Below, one piece after another: positions 11,384 to 22,668 of a stretch of 64,000 bases of DNA. A model generated the notes under the pieces. The model saw only the letters and a program-made list of their open reading frames with translations, was not told the origin of the DNA and did not search any database. The stretch covers positions 5,947,431 through 6,011,430 of the forward strand of contig NC_088322.1 of assembly GCF_910592395.1 (NCBI RefSeq). Reading direction: 5' to 3'. The translations under genes were made by a program, and so were the position numbers. The DNA comes from Lineus longissimus (taxonomy: Eukaryota; Nemertea; Pilidiophora; Heteronemertea; Lineidae). How positions within the stretch are numbered: the first letter of the stretch is position 1; every line of letters starts with the position of its first letter.

Positions 11384-12921
11384 ATGGATAATGGCGACAT
11401 CAATAATGTTGATGAGAATGTCGATGCCTTACAACCTCCTGCTCGGCGTCACCGATCGTATTCACTGGCGGAGAAAATCCGTCTGCTCGATGACTATGTA
11501 AACGAAAACATCAGGCAGCCTCATGGGATTTCATCGGCCCAGTTTGCCAGGGAGCATAACATCTCCTCCGGGACTATGCGCCGATGGCTCCGCGAAGAGG
11601 ATGACCTCCGAAAGAGACATCGCGAAACTACGAGCAGGCAGGTCAACAGGCGCAGAGAAAGAAAAAGGGGCATTGGTGAGTGCTGTATTGTACTTTTAAC
11701 AGAAAATTAACGCCATCTTTCATGTCATTGTCTTTTCAAATTTGATGTCCATGAGAACCTGGAACTTTAAATTTGAAATTGTTCTTTTCTAAAGTCCACA
11801 TTGTTTTCAGCCTTATTGCCAGAGGTTGACAGGTCAGTTCGTGAATGGATGGCAACAAGGCGACAACAGGGGGTACCTGTCTCGGGCGACCACATGATGA
11901 TTAAAGCTGAACAGTCTTTCCGAACATGGTGGGCAGTGCTTCCCGAACAGCAGCAACAGGAATACCGGCAGCATCGGCCATAATTAACAGACTTCAGGGC
12001 GTCCAGAGCGTGGCTAACTGGTTTTCTCTCTAGGAACGGGATTAGTTTTAGGAAACAATGCAAAAATGTTACGGCTATTCTCGAAAACGTGGATGAACTG
12101 TGGCCAATTTTCAGCAAAACGTTGCCCAGACGGTTGATGAAAATGGGATTGAACTTGTGATAAACATGAATGAAACGTTTGCTCTTTTTGACATGGCGCC
12201 ACAATACACCTACAATGAAAAGGGGGCAAAACAAATTGATCTTCGCACGTCCCGAGGGAATCCGAAACTAGGATGTACCGTAACTTTAGGGATAACAAGG
12301 GATGGGAGAAAGATGCCTGCGAGTGTGATACTCAGAGGACTGAGGGCTGACGGGGAAGTAATCCAGGATTTGAGGGAAAATGCACCGGACAATGTCCGAG
12401 TAACCAGGTCTGAAACGGGTTGGGCAAACTGGCAGACACTACTATCGTAGGTTAATGACAGTCTTCTCCCTTTTGTGTGTGATGCCGTTCCATTTTTATT
12501 GATATGGGACATGTTCCCAGCCCATAGAAATGCCCAGGTTCAGCATCACATTGAAGATGCGCCTGGTTTTATCCAGTTGGTTCCAGGAAGATGTACTTCT
12601 TTGGTCCAGCCATTAGATAAAACTGTCATCCGTTCCTTCAAAATTAACATGCGTAAAATGTGGAAGGCCTGGAAGATCCAAAGTAATGATGAACATGGTC
12701 GTTGTGAGCCAATTACTAGGGATACGCTTTTGCGCATTATCAGCGACTCCTGGGCCCCGACAACGGAAGATGCAATCCATACGGCCTGGCGTGCGTGCGG
12801 ACTGCTTCAAGGAGATGAGCCAGTGCCAGAGCACGTTGATCAAGACATTATTGATTTTGATAACATTGAAATCGAAGACAATGGTCTAGAATTTGTAGAT
12901 TTGGACGAAGAATTGACTTAA
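11384..12921 (+). pseudogene. DDE_1-type transposase of pogo-like element 1, inactivated
   Basis: A psq/CENP-B-like helix-turn-helix opens the protein (RSYSLAEKIRLLDDYV ... FAREHNISSGTMRRWL). A 135-bp intron (11676 GTGAG to 11810 TTTTCAG) joins in frame to LLPEVDRSVREWM. After about 11983 stops and shifts occur up to 12100. The catalytic part then reads to a TAG at 12448-12450 and on to 12921 in the same frame. Catalytic positions: INMNET, where the family has NMDET, so the first Asp is Asn; WDMFPAH with the second Asp; QPLDKTVIRSF with the third. The C-terminus is acidic. An ATG at 11327 or 11359 could also start it. It is close to the transposase at 20841-22172 in design. Confidence 0.85.
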
Positions 12922-13071
12922 ACCCAGTATTAATCATCACATCCTGCTTGTCTTTCTTTTCATCCAATTCAACTCAATGAGCCCAAGTGCTTTTGCACCA
13001 ACGCGGTAGAAGTCTACCACCAATAACCTCTAGGCTATACACCTAACCACAAGAAAACGCCACTTGTCATC

Positions 13072-13170
13072 AGCGTCATCTAGGCCTATTTCAAAGGACC
13101 TGAACATGTATACGCAATGATTTCCTCTCGAACAGTTTTGTGGGCCGTTCGCTTATCACATATTTTACAG
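13072..13170 (-). repeat. Right 99-bp terminal inverted repeat of pogo-like element 1
   Basis: Inverted counterpart of 11078-11176. Confidence 0.93.
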
Positions 13171-14650
13171 CACCAAGTCTTGTGGGAGATGTACCCGGAG
13201 GAAAACTCCTGTTTCTGGTAAAACCTCATTGGTAAGCATATCTACTTCACAGCCACTGGAACTAGTCTGTATGGATTATCTCACTGTTGAACCTTCCAGA
13301 GGTTGTGAGAATATTCTGGTTATTACTGATCATTTTACTAAATATTCGATGGCTATAGCCACTCGTGATCAAACTGCTCGTACTACTGCGAAAGCATTAT
13401 ATGACAATTTCATTGTACATTTTGGGTTTCCTGGTCGGATTCATAGTGACCAGGGATGACATTTTGAGTCAGCTGTCATCAAGGAAGTATGCGCTTTGGG
13501 AGGGATGGAGAAATCCCGTACTACTCCTTACCATCCACAGGGAAATGGGCTTTGTGAACGATTTAACAGGACTTTGTTGTCCATGTTGGGCACTCTCTCC
13601 GTTGATAAAAAAGGGCGATGGACGCAATATTTGTCGTCATTGACTCATGCGTACAATTGTACAAAACATGATTCGACTGGTTTTAATCCCCACTTTTTGA
13701 TGTTTGGGCGTGAGCCAAGACTTCCGGTAGATGTTTCTTTCGGTTTGGGTGAAACCAATACTGAAGAATCCTATGGCTCGTACGCTAAGTCGCTAAAAGA
13801 ACGCTTAGACTATGCGTTCGAGGCTGCCTTGAAGAGTCAAGGTGCAGCCTCGAACAAAAGCAAGCGTCAATATGACTTGAAGGCAAAAGCGGCTTTGTTG
13901 GAAGTTGGTGATGCAGTGTTGGTCCGTATATTTGCGGGGCCGGCAGAAGCTAGCTGACAATGGTCCTCTGAAATATATACGGTTCTTGGTCAACCAAACT
14001 TAGATGTTCCCGTATTTACTGTACAGCCAACCACAGGCGGTACTGTACGTGTTCTCCACCGGAACCTGTTGTTGCCAGTGGGGGAGGTCAGAGATGAGCC
14101 AGCAGCTAGGCAAAAACCAATTCCAAAGCCTCGTCTTCCTAGAAGGAAAACCGTACCGGTAGTTGACGTTCAAGACGTTGATGAGGATGACGTAAACCTG
14201 GTTGAGGTGGTTGTCATACCGCGGGTGGAAGAGAATGCCTCTCAGCCAGCTGTTGGTGTTCAGCCAGTTCAGCCTGCACCTTCGCAGGGTGACGTGGTAT
14301 TGGAGCCTCAGGGTGTATCAGAGGATCCGGTGTCAATTTCACTTCGCAATGAAGATAATTAACAAAATGTATCTTCCCATTCTTCATCCTTTTCGTTCTT
14401 GTCTTCTTCAGAAACAAGCTCAATATCTAGGTCATCTACATCGTTTGCGACTGCTCTCAGTGGTGCAAGTCTGGAGACGTCATTAGAACCGGTAGCCGAG
14501 GTGCCATCAGAAGGAAGTACTTTTGTTTCGTCCAATGATGACTCTATTCCTCCCGACGACCCCATTCATGCCAGACCGGTGAGGGAGAGGCGGCAGCCTG
14601 CTGATTTAAAAGATTATATGTGCTATACTCGCAGCAGCCAACACCTTTAG
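13171..14650 (+). pseudogene. Gypsy-A integrase and C-terminal tail
   Basis: Integrase joins element DNA to the host genome. The frame resumes with the last two cysteines of the H2C2 finger (SCGRC). The core follows with VCMDYLTVEP (first D), IHSDQG (second D) and YHPQGNGLCERFNRTLL (E). A TGA at about 13457 replaces the codon after SDQG, where Arg or Ala is usual; CGA to TGA decay would explain it. After 13955 shifts split the tail, which continues at 14069-14362 and 14399-14650 as a Pro/Val/Ser-rich acidic stretch ending near RPVRERRQPADLKDYM. That ending is typical of gypsy pol tails. Confidence 0.85.
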
Positions 14651-15615
14651 AACCATGGAGATCCAAAGTCGATTATTTTATAACCTTGTCAGATAAACCA
14701 CAAGTTTCAAACAATCCTGTTGTTATGGACAAATTGTTGTTACTGATGAAAGATTAAACAGTTGAATTGTTCAGCATTGGGTTTTGTCTTAGTGTTATCT
14801 TTTGCTATACGTTGCCTTTTGGTGAAATCTCGGTTATGCGTCCTTGGTCTGACGCTAAACCAATCGTTTAAATGTATATATCATCTACTAACGTGTATTA
14901 TATATGAGCATTATGCTATTCCGTTTCATATATTGCTCGTTATTTCTGCTCTGTCCGAGTAGCAAATTAATATAATATAATTCCAATTGAATGGATTGAA
15001 TATCATGATTATAGTTGTTTAAGGAATTCTCCGGCCTGGAAAGTCGAAAGTGTCGGTCGACAAGGAGTATTTTCTTTTCAGCACAAGTCTTTTGTTATAG
15101 GTGCCTGAAAGAAGGAAGTAAGAAGGGACGGCCATCCGTGAGTCTCCTCTATATGTCATGTATGAATAATCTATAAATAATTTATTATATTGACAGTGTT
15201 GGTCTTTGTTTGAAAGTCTAATCATTAGTGGAATGCAATTTGGTCATTTCACATTGTACCAATATAGATAGTTCGTGTATCTGGTCTTGTAAATAGATTG
15301 TCAACATTATGGGGAAAATTCCCGCAGAATTATTAATTCTGTGACTTTATATCTATGTTTCATTCCTCAGCAGCTCAGTCTATACATTCATCGAGAATTT
15401 TTTTTGGAAATGGGATGCTGGTGTGTAGTTTATACGTCAACTGTGGTATCTATTTGGATATCTTCTCTTCGGAGGTCTTGTATTGTCGTTGGATCGTATT
15501 GTCGTATGACTGTTGGTTGTGCGTGGATGAATGTTTAATTTTATTCTTTGTATGTTCTTATTCTGTCGGTCTTTAAGGGAAATGTCAGGAGGCATTTTCC
15601 CGTGAGGGGGGAATG
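14651..15615 (+). other. Gypsy-A 3' untranslated region and polypurine tract
   Basis: AT-rich and non-coding, about 960 bp. It ends in GTGAGGGGGGAATG at 15602-15615, the expected primer for plus-strand synthesis, directly before the LTR. Confidence 0.6.
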
Positions 15616-15658
15616 TGTAATCCGTAGTAAAATTGTTATCTTTACCTTGGGTGTTATA
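15616..15658 (+). repeat. Gypsy-A 3' LTR, left part
   Basis: Starts TGTAATCC just after the polypurine tract. It is cut at TA 15657-15658 by pogo-like element 2. The rest lies at 22671-23090. Confidence 0.6.
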
Positions 15659-15978
15659 CTCTAACCCCGGATCTATAAGACCAGACAATATAAATTGACT
15701 AAGCTCAGGCCCACTGATTATTATTCATTTTATTACCATACCTTTTATGAAGGTTGGCAAATGGGAAATGTCATGAGCTGAGCAAAGGGCCTGAATCTTT
15801 GTAAATAGAAGGTTTGACCAGTGGCATTTTGATTTCACTCTTCGTCCGAGTTATATATATGTATGTTTATTCGTACATCAAAAGAGTACACTTCTTAACC
15901 TAGTGCATAATGGTGCAGTGCATTTACATGTATAGTGCGTGCATTAATTAGACGTATTACAATAATGACAAGTGGAAA

Positions 15979-18260
15979 TTAATTAACACACAGATGAAAA
16001 ATGATGTCGCCAATCGCATTCATCGTCAAGATACCTAACCCATTCTCTCTAATACCTAGCAACTCCTTAATTTGGGCTGCCACCAGTCTCAAGTCCATAC
16101 TACAATTCTGAGTACTTCTTTGTACAATGTCCTTAGTCATTTGGGGTAAACTTGGGAGCTCAAATCGGTCCCACCTATACTTGTTCACAGTAAAATTGAA
16201 GCTTTTCCCAATTGCTGAACGACTACCGTTTATAATAATGTCTTTGCACAACTTAACATAAATGTTCTTAGATTTAAAGATGCTAACAAAATATTTCACA
16301 AATCGTTTTTCTACTTGAAACTCTATAGACAAATCGTCTAATATTAGTGGGAGAAGGGCACAATGAGTGCGATACGGCAGGTTAAGGAGGTTTCTAATGC
16401 ACTTCCTCCATGCAACAAATATATTCTCCATGCCTTGCGTTGACAGATCCCATCCCTGATAACCATATAAAGACATACAGTGCGATTTAAATAACCGATA
16501 CTTAACATCAATACTTGCAAACCGAAATTGTGATATCAATAAATTTGTCCTCTTGTACAGATCATTTACACAACTCTGAAGTTTTTTATTCATTGAAGAC
16601 TCTCCAAAAATCACACCCAGATGAATTTCTGAAATAGAAGGACGAAGTACCACCCCTTCAAACTCGACCCCTATATCTATACCGCCATTTTTCCCAAATA
16701 TAAGAAACTTGCTCTTTGCAGCATTGAATGTTATCATAAACTCGACCGAGTAACTGGACGCAACTTTGAGCATCTTTCTTAGTGCTGCTAACGTTGGAGC
16801 TAAAATAATCACATCATCAGCATAGGCAAATGCACCAGCAAACAACATGCCAATATAACATCCAACCCCCGACTTTTCTAATGAAAATAACAGCTCATCA
16901 AGATAGATACTAAACAAGATTGGGGACAAAACACCACCTTGCTTCACCCCATTTCTGGCTGTAAATGCATTTGAACTCTGGTCACCCCACCTCACACTTA
17001 TTCTCTGGTTGGTGTATAACACAGCTAGAAAACGAGCGATAAGAGGACATAACCCCTTTTTTAATAGAAGACGAAATAACTTAATGAACTGTACCCTATC
17101 GAACGCCTTAGAAGCGTCAAGCATTATACAGTAGACATTTGTAGCCTGTTTATTATAATACTCTATAACTTCGTTCACAACGGTACCACAGGTTGCAGTT
17201 GATAAACCAGTTTTAAAGCCAAACTGACCATCGGAAGATGACAGAACCCCATTGTATTTATGAAGAAAAATATAGTCCAGAATCTTGCCTAATGTACTAC
17301 TAATCGAGATCCCCCTGTAATTATCTGAGGAATTAATCGACTTCCTACTATTTTTCGGAATTGGTATCACCGTAGTTTTTACAAAGTCTCCTACACAACA
17401 ACCATGACTGACCATTGATGATAATAACAATGAAATCATGACTCTCAACCTTGGACTCCCCTGTATAAAGTTATCTGTTTTCAGGCCCTGTATACTATCA
17501 CTCTTCCCTTTCTTCAGTTTTTTTATACCCATCTCTACTTCTTCAAGCGAAATTGCATGACGTTCCTTACAACGACCGATACAGCACTTTTCTCTAACCC
17601 CAACGTCTATGTCCCTTAAAAGCACTTCCATATCACCATCGTCGTAGGACACTGAATTATATACACGTTTAAACTTATCTGCAAAAACTTTGCAAGTTGC
17701 CTCGTCCCCTTCAACCTTATCCATCGTATTAGGAAGGACGTTTTTACCCTTATTGATTGTTTTGACCTCTTTCCAGAAATCCCTGCTATTCTTGTTTTCC
17801 ATTTTGTTTGCTAATTTGTTGGCCGCTGACCTTTCCTTATCCTTTTTAATCCTCCTAACCGCATAATGATAAACCGCCCTAGTCCGTCGACGTATGTCGG
17901 CAACTATACCATTATGTGGTCGACCGTTATCTACCCAAATAGAATGCCATAAAATGGCCTTTTCTCTGTATTCTTTCACCTTATCATTCCAGTCTGCAGT
18001 ACCCGGAGCTTGTTTAATTTTTGAACTTGGGATTGTGGCCTTACTGGCATTTAAGCATGCCTCAGTAATTGCATTGTGGAACAACTCAATTTCCTCATGA
18101 TGTATATCGCAAAAAGGATTCCTACAGTTGATAGCCTCAAATGGGATATGTATATCACCCAAGTACCCATCGAGCAAGACACCGTAATTTACTATGTCTC
18201 CCGGTTTAGCCTTTTCCCACACCGCCTCCAACCTAGGCGCATTTGCCTTGGGGTTGCCGC
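15979..18260 (-). pseudogene. LINE ORF2, reverse transcriptase and C-terminal part
   Basis: The part after the inserted DNA element begins GNPKANAP and stays open to the stop at 15979. RT motifs in order are DNYRGISISSTLGKILD, QFGFKTGLSTATC, IMLDASKAFDRV (first Asp), NGVKQGGVLSPILFSIYLD and the catalytic FAYADDVII at about 16824-16804, followed by thumb and a C-terminal region with AWRKCIRNLLNLP. No stop lies inside this part. The gene is broken only by the 942-bp insertion and by faults nearer the 5' end, so it was young when interrupted. Confidence 0.87.
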
Positions 18261-19202
18261 AAGGAGGATACCGCGGTGACGTCGCGGTTTTTCCAAGATG
18301 GCGCTGCATATTGTAAACAAACTCGATCCACGGCCAAGGGAAAATCAAGTCATCAAAAAAGTTAGATTTTTGGCATCAAATCAGAGTTATTAGTACTTTT
18401 CTGCTATGAAATAAGTCTTCAGACAATAAGCTATCATTTGAATAATGAAAAGTGCTGTTTTGATGGGGAAAATAGGGTTTTTTAAACCAAATAGCCGGGC
18501 ACCGATCTTCCAAAATTAGCGATGGTTTCAAAACAGTCTCCCAGATATGGGGCAATCTCTTCATTATCATAATGGGATTTGGAGGCATGTTTACAGATTT
18601 TACAAGTTCGAGACCTGTAATACCTAAAACTCGCATAGATCCCCATAGATCCCCTCTATTTGTCGAGTTAGCGCCCCTGTAAGATCATGCATTTTCGGAC
18701 ACTAGAACGAAATCTTCATGCGGATATCGCGGTTTCGGTGATGATTTAAGGAGAAATTGACTGTTCTTAGAGTTGTATGGGACAGAAATGAGTTCATACT
18801 TCATGAATACATGAATATATTATGATATGGGCGGGCTTCTAAGTTAAAACAATAACAAACTCAACTGCATCTCTACTGTATATTGCGTAGTGCATTGCCT
18901 AGTGTATTTCGTAGTGTATTTTAGCGGAGACATTATTTCCGCACTTTGGCCACGCCAAACGTCTTTTTTATTCGTGGAAGTTAATCTGCTCTGTAAATTT
19001 TATTTTACACAGGAAGAATCCATACTAGGTATTGCAATATTTCATGTCTATTGGTGTTTTTGTGTACAGAAGCGCACCAGACAGTGAGACGTGGAGGTTG
19101 TGTTCAGTGCTGGTGCTGTCAGTAGACTGAATCTGATTGGCCATAGCGATCACTAATATGGGTCGGGATCACGTGATGTGACGTCACCGCGGTATCCTCC
19201 TT
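18261..19202. mobile_element. 942-bp non-autonomous DNA element with 11-bp target duplication
   Basis: It has perfect 23-bp inverted ends starting AAGGAGGATACCGCGGTGAC. They are flanked by the identical 11-mer GGGGTTGCCGC at 18250-18260 and 19203-19213. Removing the element and one 11-mer rejoins the LINE codons (VRGNPK / ANAP). The interior, about 890 bp, has no convincing ORF. Duplications of 8-11 bp occur with Mutator-like, hAT and Merlin-type transposases; 11 bp would favour a MULE-like source, which is inference. Confidence 0.85.
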
Positions 19203-19962
19203 GGGGTTGCCGCGTACCATTTGAGGGACATCCATACCAAGATGCAAACTGGAATGATCAGATAGATTATGACCCATATGACAAACCTTATACAGGTTGA
19301 TGCGTTCACACACGCTTTCAGATACTATGAATTGGTCAATTAAGGATCTACCACCATTCGCCTTACTCTCGTAAGTATAATCTACTTGTGCTACCTCTTG
19401 GTCTAAAGCAAAAACAAGATTTTCTTCTGCCGCAAATTCCATCAATGCCCTCCTGCATTGCGACTGCATTCTACTTAGGTCCGTATTAAAATCACCCCCT
19501 ATGACCACATATGGTGTGTCATGCGCTTGCAATATAGCAGCTATTTCCCTCAAAGTGTTCTGAAATTCAGTCATATTGTGTTGACTACCATTGTCCGTTG
19601 GCATGTAAACATTAACCAGAATAATAAAGTTATCAAGTGAATCGACATTGATAGTTACAGCACACACCCTTTTAGAGTCCCATTCCACCGGAGTAACAAC
19701 TCCTTTGAAATTTGCATCCCACGCTATAGCTACACCACCATAGGGTCTCCCGGCCAACAAGGAAGTATCTTCCATACCAGATACCCCGTGGACATTTACA
19801 TTCTCCCCAATGCCACCTATAACTTCATTAATTTTCCCATTAAAGAGCCAGTGTTCCTGTAACAACAAGAACTCAGTCTTACCAAATAGTTCACTAATGT
19901 AGTCCTTTCGTCCTGGCCCCAAGGCCGTTATTGTTGTATGAACCAAAATTCCACACACTCAT
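19203..19962 (-). pseudogene. LINE ORF2, apurinic/apyrimidinic endonuclease domain
   Basis: The endonuclease nicks the target to prime reverse transcription. A likely start at 19962 (MSVWNFGSYNNNG) is followed within 20 codons by a one-base shift into the main frame. Visible family motifs are the Glu in FLLLQEHWLF, YGGVAIAW, VVIGGDFNTDL, the Tyr/Thr in VDYTYES, and the terminal SDHSSLHL. The domain is continuous to the insertion point of the 942-bp element, after MVRGNPK. Confidence 0.83.
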
Positions 19963-20003
19963 GACAGCCAATAAAAGTAAGATTGTCTTTATACACATCA
20001 TCA

Positions 20004-20650
20004 TTAATTTGTATCTTGGGACTCCTTTGGAGCAAAGTATTTCCGAATACCAACACCTGCCGGCCACATGTTTTCGTCGAACAACCGCGAGAATTGTGGT
20101 TTTGGAACCCTTAGTCTGTAAGACTTATACTTTGCTTTCTCATTGGACTTAAGCTCAAGTTCGTTCACCTTAAACCCTTTGTCAGAAATAAAACTCCTCA
20201 ACTTATCCTCAGTTGTTTCAGCGTCCAGTCGGAAGATAAATAGGTCTCTATTGGGCTCAGGGGCCCCTTAATCACACAGTCAGATTTACTGCCCATAATC
20301 ACATTTCGATTTTTGTTCACCTTCTTTCTCGTCACTAAGGTATAGTCATCGGACTCGACACTTCCTTTAGAATGTAAGGAGCTGTTGCTCCCCCTTAGCC
20401 TCAGTACAGCTGGCGGTACCATAAGATTTGAAGACTGTCTTGCAGTACCCCTCCCTCTGCCTCTTCCCCCTCGTCTCCCGCGCCCACTCACTACTCGGGT
20501 CTGAGAGGGACTGACCGCACTCTGACTCTGAAGAACCTTAGCATAACTGTCACGACTGTCAAGCAATTTACTTTCTGCCGGTCCTTGTTCTGCTGACAGA
20601 TCCCAAGCACTATCTCTCCACTCGTCAGGTTTGAAATCTTTCCAATCAAT
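20004..20650 (-). pseudogene. LINE ORF1 with basic Arg/Gly tract, frameshifted and 5' truncated
   Basis: ORF1 proteins bind LINE RNA. The upstream part has an RG-rich tract (GRGRRGGRGRGRGTAR) and a Ser-rich stretch. Near 20215 the frame shifts to one ending ESQDTN at 20004, with a conserved-looking C-terminal block (SFISDKGFKVNELELKSN ... LWP-type WPAGVGIRKYF). No zinc knuckle is visible. The N-terminus is lost near 20655, where the transposon sequence starts. Confidence 0.65.
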
Positions 20651-20840
20651 GGCCTACTGTCAGGTAAATTATGAGTATAATCAGAATATGAAGTCTATAG
20701 CAATCTTAAAATTGACAGTGACCGATGACACTCCTTTTGTGCATTGCCGTAAGAGTTTGCAATTGCGTGTTGTCTTTTGTAGTCCTGTGAGCTCTTCTTC
20801 TAATATTGTTGTCAGGTTAGGGTTATCTTTACATGACAAG

Positions 20841-22230
20841 ATGCAGGCCCAAGCTGCACAGGCTTTGAGAAAGAGACGGCGAAGTTACAGTGTACACGAA
20901 AAACTAGCGTACCTTCGAGATCTGGACGAGGCGCTTGAAAATGGTACTGTCACGAGCAGCAAGGAATTTGCCGATCATTACCGAATTCCGGTTGAAACAT
21001 TTCGGAAATGGGACCGGAATGAGCTCGAACTAGCAGCCGAAGAAAATTATGGAAAATCACGAAAGATAAAAGTGAAACTTATAGGAACGTGGATTGAGGT
21101 TGAAAACGAGCTACATGAGTGGTTTCCGGGGTTAAGGGCCAGACGCTTGCCGGTATCCGTTCAGGATCTACAAGAAAAAGCACTAGAACTGTTTGCAAAT
21201 TAGTGGAATAATATCGACGACCAAAGACGCAACGACATTGTGGAGCCTAAACCCACGCGCCATGATTTCCATGCCTCCAATGGATGGGTGTGTGACTTCA
21301 TGAAGCGAAAGGACATTACATTGCGAAAATCGAACAAAAATACAACTACGATCCCGGCTGATGCATTGCAGCGAGTAGAAGCGTTCAGAAATGGAATTGC
21401 TGAGACGATTGATGAATTCGACATCGGTTTTCAGTTTATCTTTAACATGGACCAAACCTTCCTTCTGCTGGACTGTCGTCCACTCTACAGCTGTGAAAAC
21501 AAAGGAACGAAATCAGTCGATATCAGGACTTCTCGATCAAACCCCAAACTTGGATGCACTGTCTCGCTGTGCATCACTGCCACGGGTGGCAAACTGCCTG
21601 CCCATGTGACATTTCCAAGGCGTGGGTTCGTAAGGCAGTTGGATGCCCTCCTCGAGAATGACTTGCCTCAGAATGTTCGAGTAACCTCATTTCAATCAGG
21701 ATGGATGAAGACAGAAACTATTGTGCATTGGATCGATGCAGTTTTTAGACCACATGTGGAAACAGAAAACTGCGAACAGTTTCTCATAGTTGTTGACAGA
21801 TATCGAGTTCACAGGACCGAAATATTTGGAAATGGAATGATGGAAATGGGCGGCATCATTGACTTCGTACCGGCTGGGTGTACATCAATTGCTCAACCGC
21901 TAGATGTGGCAGTGATGAAATCTTTTAAATCGCACGCAAAGCAGCAGTGGAAAACCTGGAAAACAGCTAACACTGACAATGATGGAGAGTGTCCTCCAAT
22001 CACATTACTTGATGTGGTAAACATCATAAGCCAGGCATGGGATGCAGTTGATGCCCGAGTTACATTAACGGTTTTGAGGCAGCGTTTCGTCCTCGGGACA
22101 TTGATGCAGGACCACTGCTATTCGGTGACGTGGGAGAGGAGGCTCAGGATAACGATGAACTTCAGTTTCTAGATATGGATGATATATGGACTTGTTGTTC
22201 AAGGTCAAGACTAAAACTGACTTAAGTCCG
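20841..22230 (+). pseudogene. DDE_1-type transposase of pogo-like element 2, nearly intact
   Basis: ATG 20841 opens an N-terminal helix-turn-helix (RRSYSVHEKLAYLRDL ... FADHYRIPVETFRKW). One in-frame TAG at 21201-21203 interrupts the second DNA-binding domain (HDFHASNGWVCDFMKRKD follows). The catalytic part retains its acidic residues: FNMDQT, the VVDRYRVHR block (its relative at 12475-12921 has WDMFPAHR) and QPLDVAVMKSF. Near 22070 a shift moves the acidic tail to another frame (GDVGEEAQDNDELQFLDMDD). With a single stop and one shift it is better preserved than the related gene in element 1, whose first catalytic Asp is Asn. Confidence 0.85.
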
Positions 22231-22641
22231 AGTTCGATCATATGAGGGCTTCTTATTCATTTGTCCCAACCTGTAACTCATTATGTAAGTTGGATCTGTC
22301 CTAACTTTATACTCATTACGTTGAAGAGGATGTCTTAAAAATTCATCGACATTACTTTCTGGCATTCTACCTTTAATTCTCTATGTCGCTGATTAAACGA
22401 TGTATGAATCACAGGGCCTAGATTTGATGTTGCTTATTGTTCTCATTGAATAAAAGAAAGGTTATTGGACACGCGAGTCTTCATGTTCATTTCATACAGG
22501 CCTACCAACGCACCTTGTTCACAGCACACCATATTCTTAGGCCATTGGCCGTGTCCAGAGGAATGTGCTCCAATCAGTATTAATCGGGAGTGACCATTCA
22601 ATTTGGAATGAATATGAATCAACCTATTCTGGGCGGTGTCT
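22231..22641 (+). other. 3' non-coding part of pogo-like element 2
   Basis: No coding signal. AATAAA at about 22448 could serve as the polyadenylation signal of the transposase gene. Confidence 0.4.
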
Positions 22642-22668
22642 TCTGGTCTTATAGATCCGGGGTTAGAG

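Larger units (their letters stand above)
11078..13170 (+). mobile_element. Pogo/CENP-B-like (DDE_1) DNA transposon 1 in the gypsy-A integrase
   Basis: The element is 2093 bp, with 99-bp terminal inverted repeats starting CTGTAAAATATG that differ at only three positions. The target was TA: TA at 11076-11077 and CA, a decayed copy, at 13171-13172. Removing the insert and one dinucleotide restores the gypsy frame (...CIEQY / KSCGRC...). It carries one broken transposase gene. Confidence 0.93.
15686..20655 (-). mobile_element. APE-type non-LTR retrotransposon (LINE), antisense, inside pogo-like element 2
   Basis: Reading on minus: ORF1 (20650 to 20004), an apurinic endonuclease (19962 to 19203), then RT (18260 to 15979). 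It is interrupted by a 942-bp DNA element at 18261-19202. The borders with the surrounding transposon are approximate (about 20655 and 15690). The clade is not resolved; the RT tail (KCIRNLLNLPYRTHCALLPL) resembles I/Nimb/CR1-group elements. Confidence 0.82.
15659..22668 (+). mobile_element. Pogo/CENP-B-like (DDE_1) DNA transposon 2 in the gypsy-A LTR
   Basis: The 27-bp inverted ends start CTCTAACCCCGGATCTATAA at 15659 and are exactly mirrored at 22642-22668. TA occurs on both outer sides (15657-15658, 22669-22670). The transposase gene is on plus at 20841-22172. An antisense LINE of about 5 kb fills the left part, which explains the 7-kb size. Confidence 0.85.

Noticed and set aside
8818-13960. 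TGA recoded as a sense codon in gypsy A, because most stops are TGA
   Set aside because: Neighbouring genes read TGA as stop and use standard codons. TAA also interrupts this element, and at least one TGA is explained by CGA decay.
15659-22668. Chance origin of the 27-bp inverted match 7 kb apart
   Set aside because: The match is exact, flanked by TA on both sides, and brackets a TA-targeting transposase gene, so chance is unlikely.
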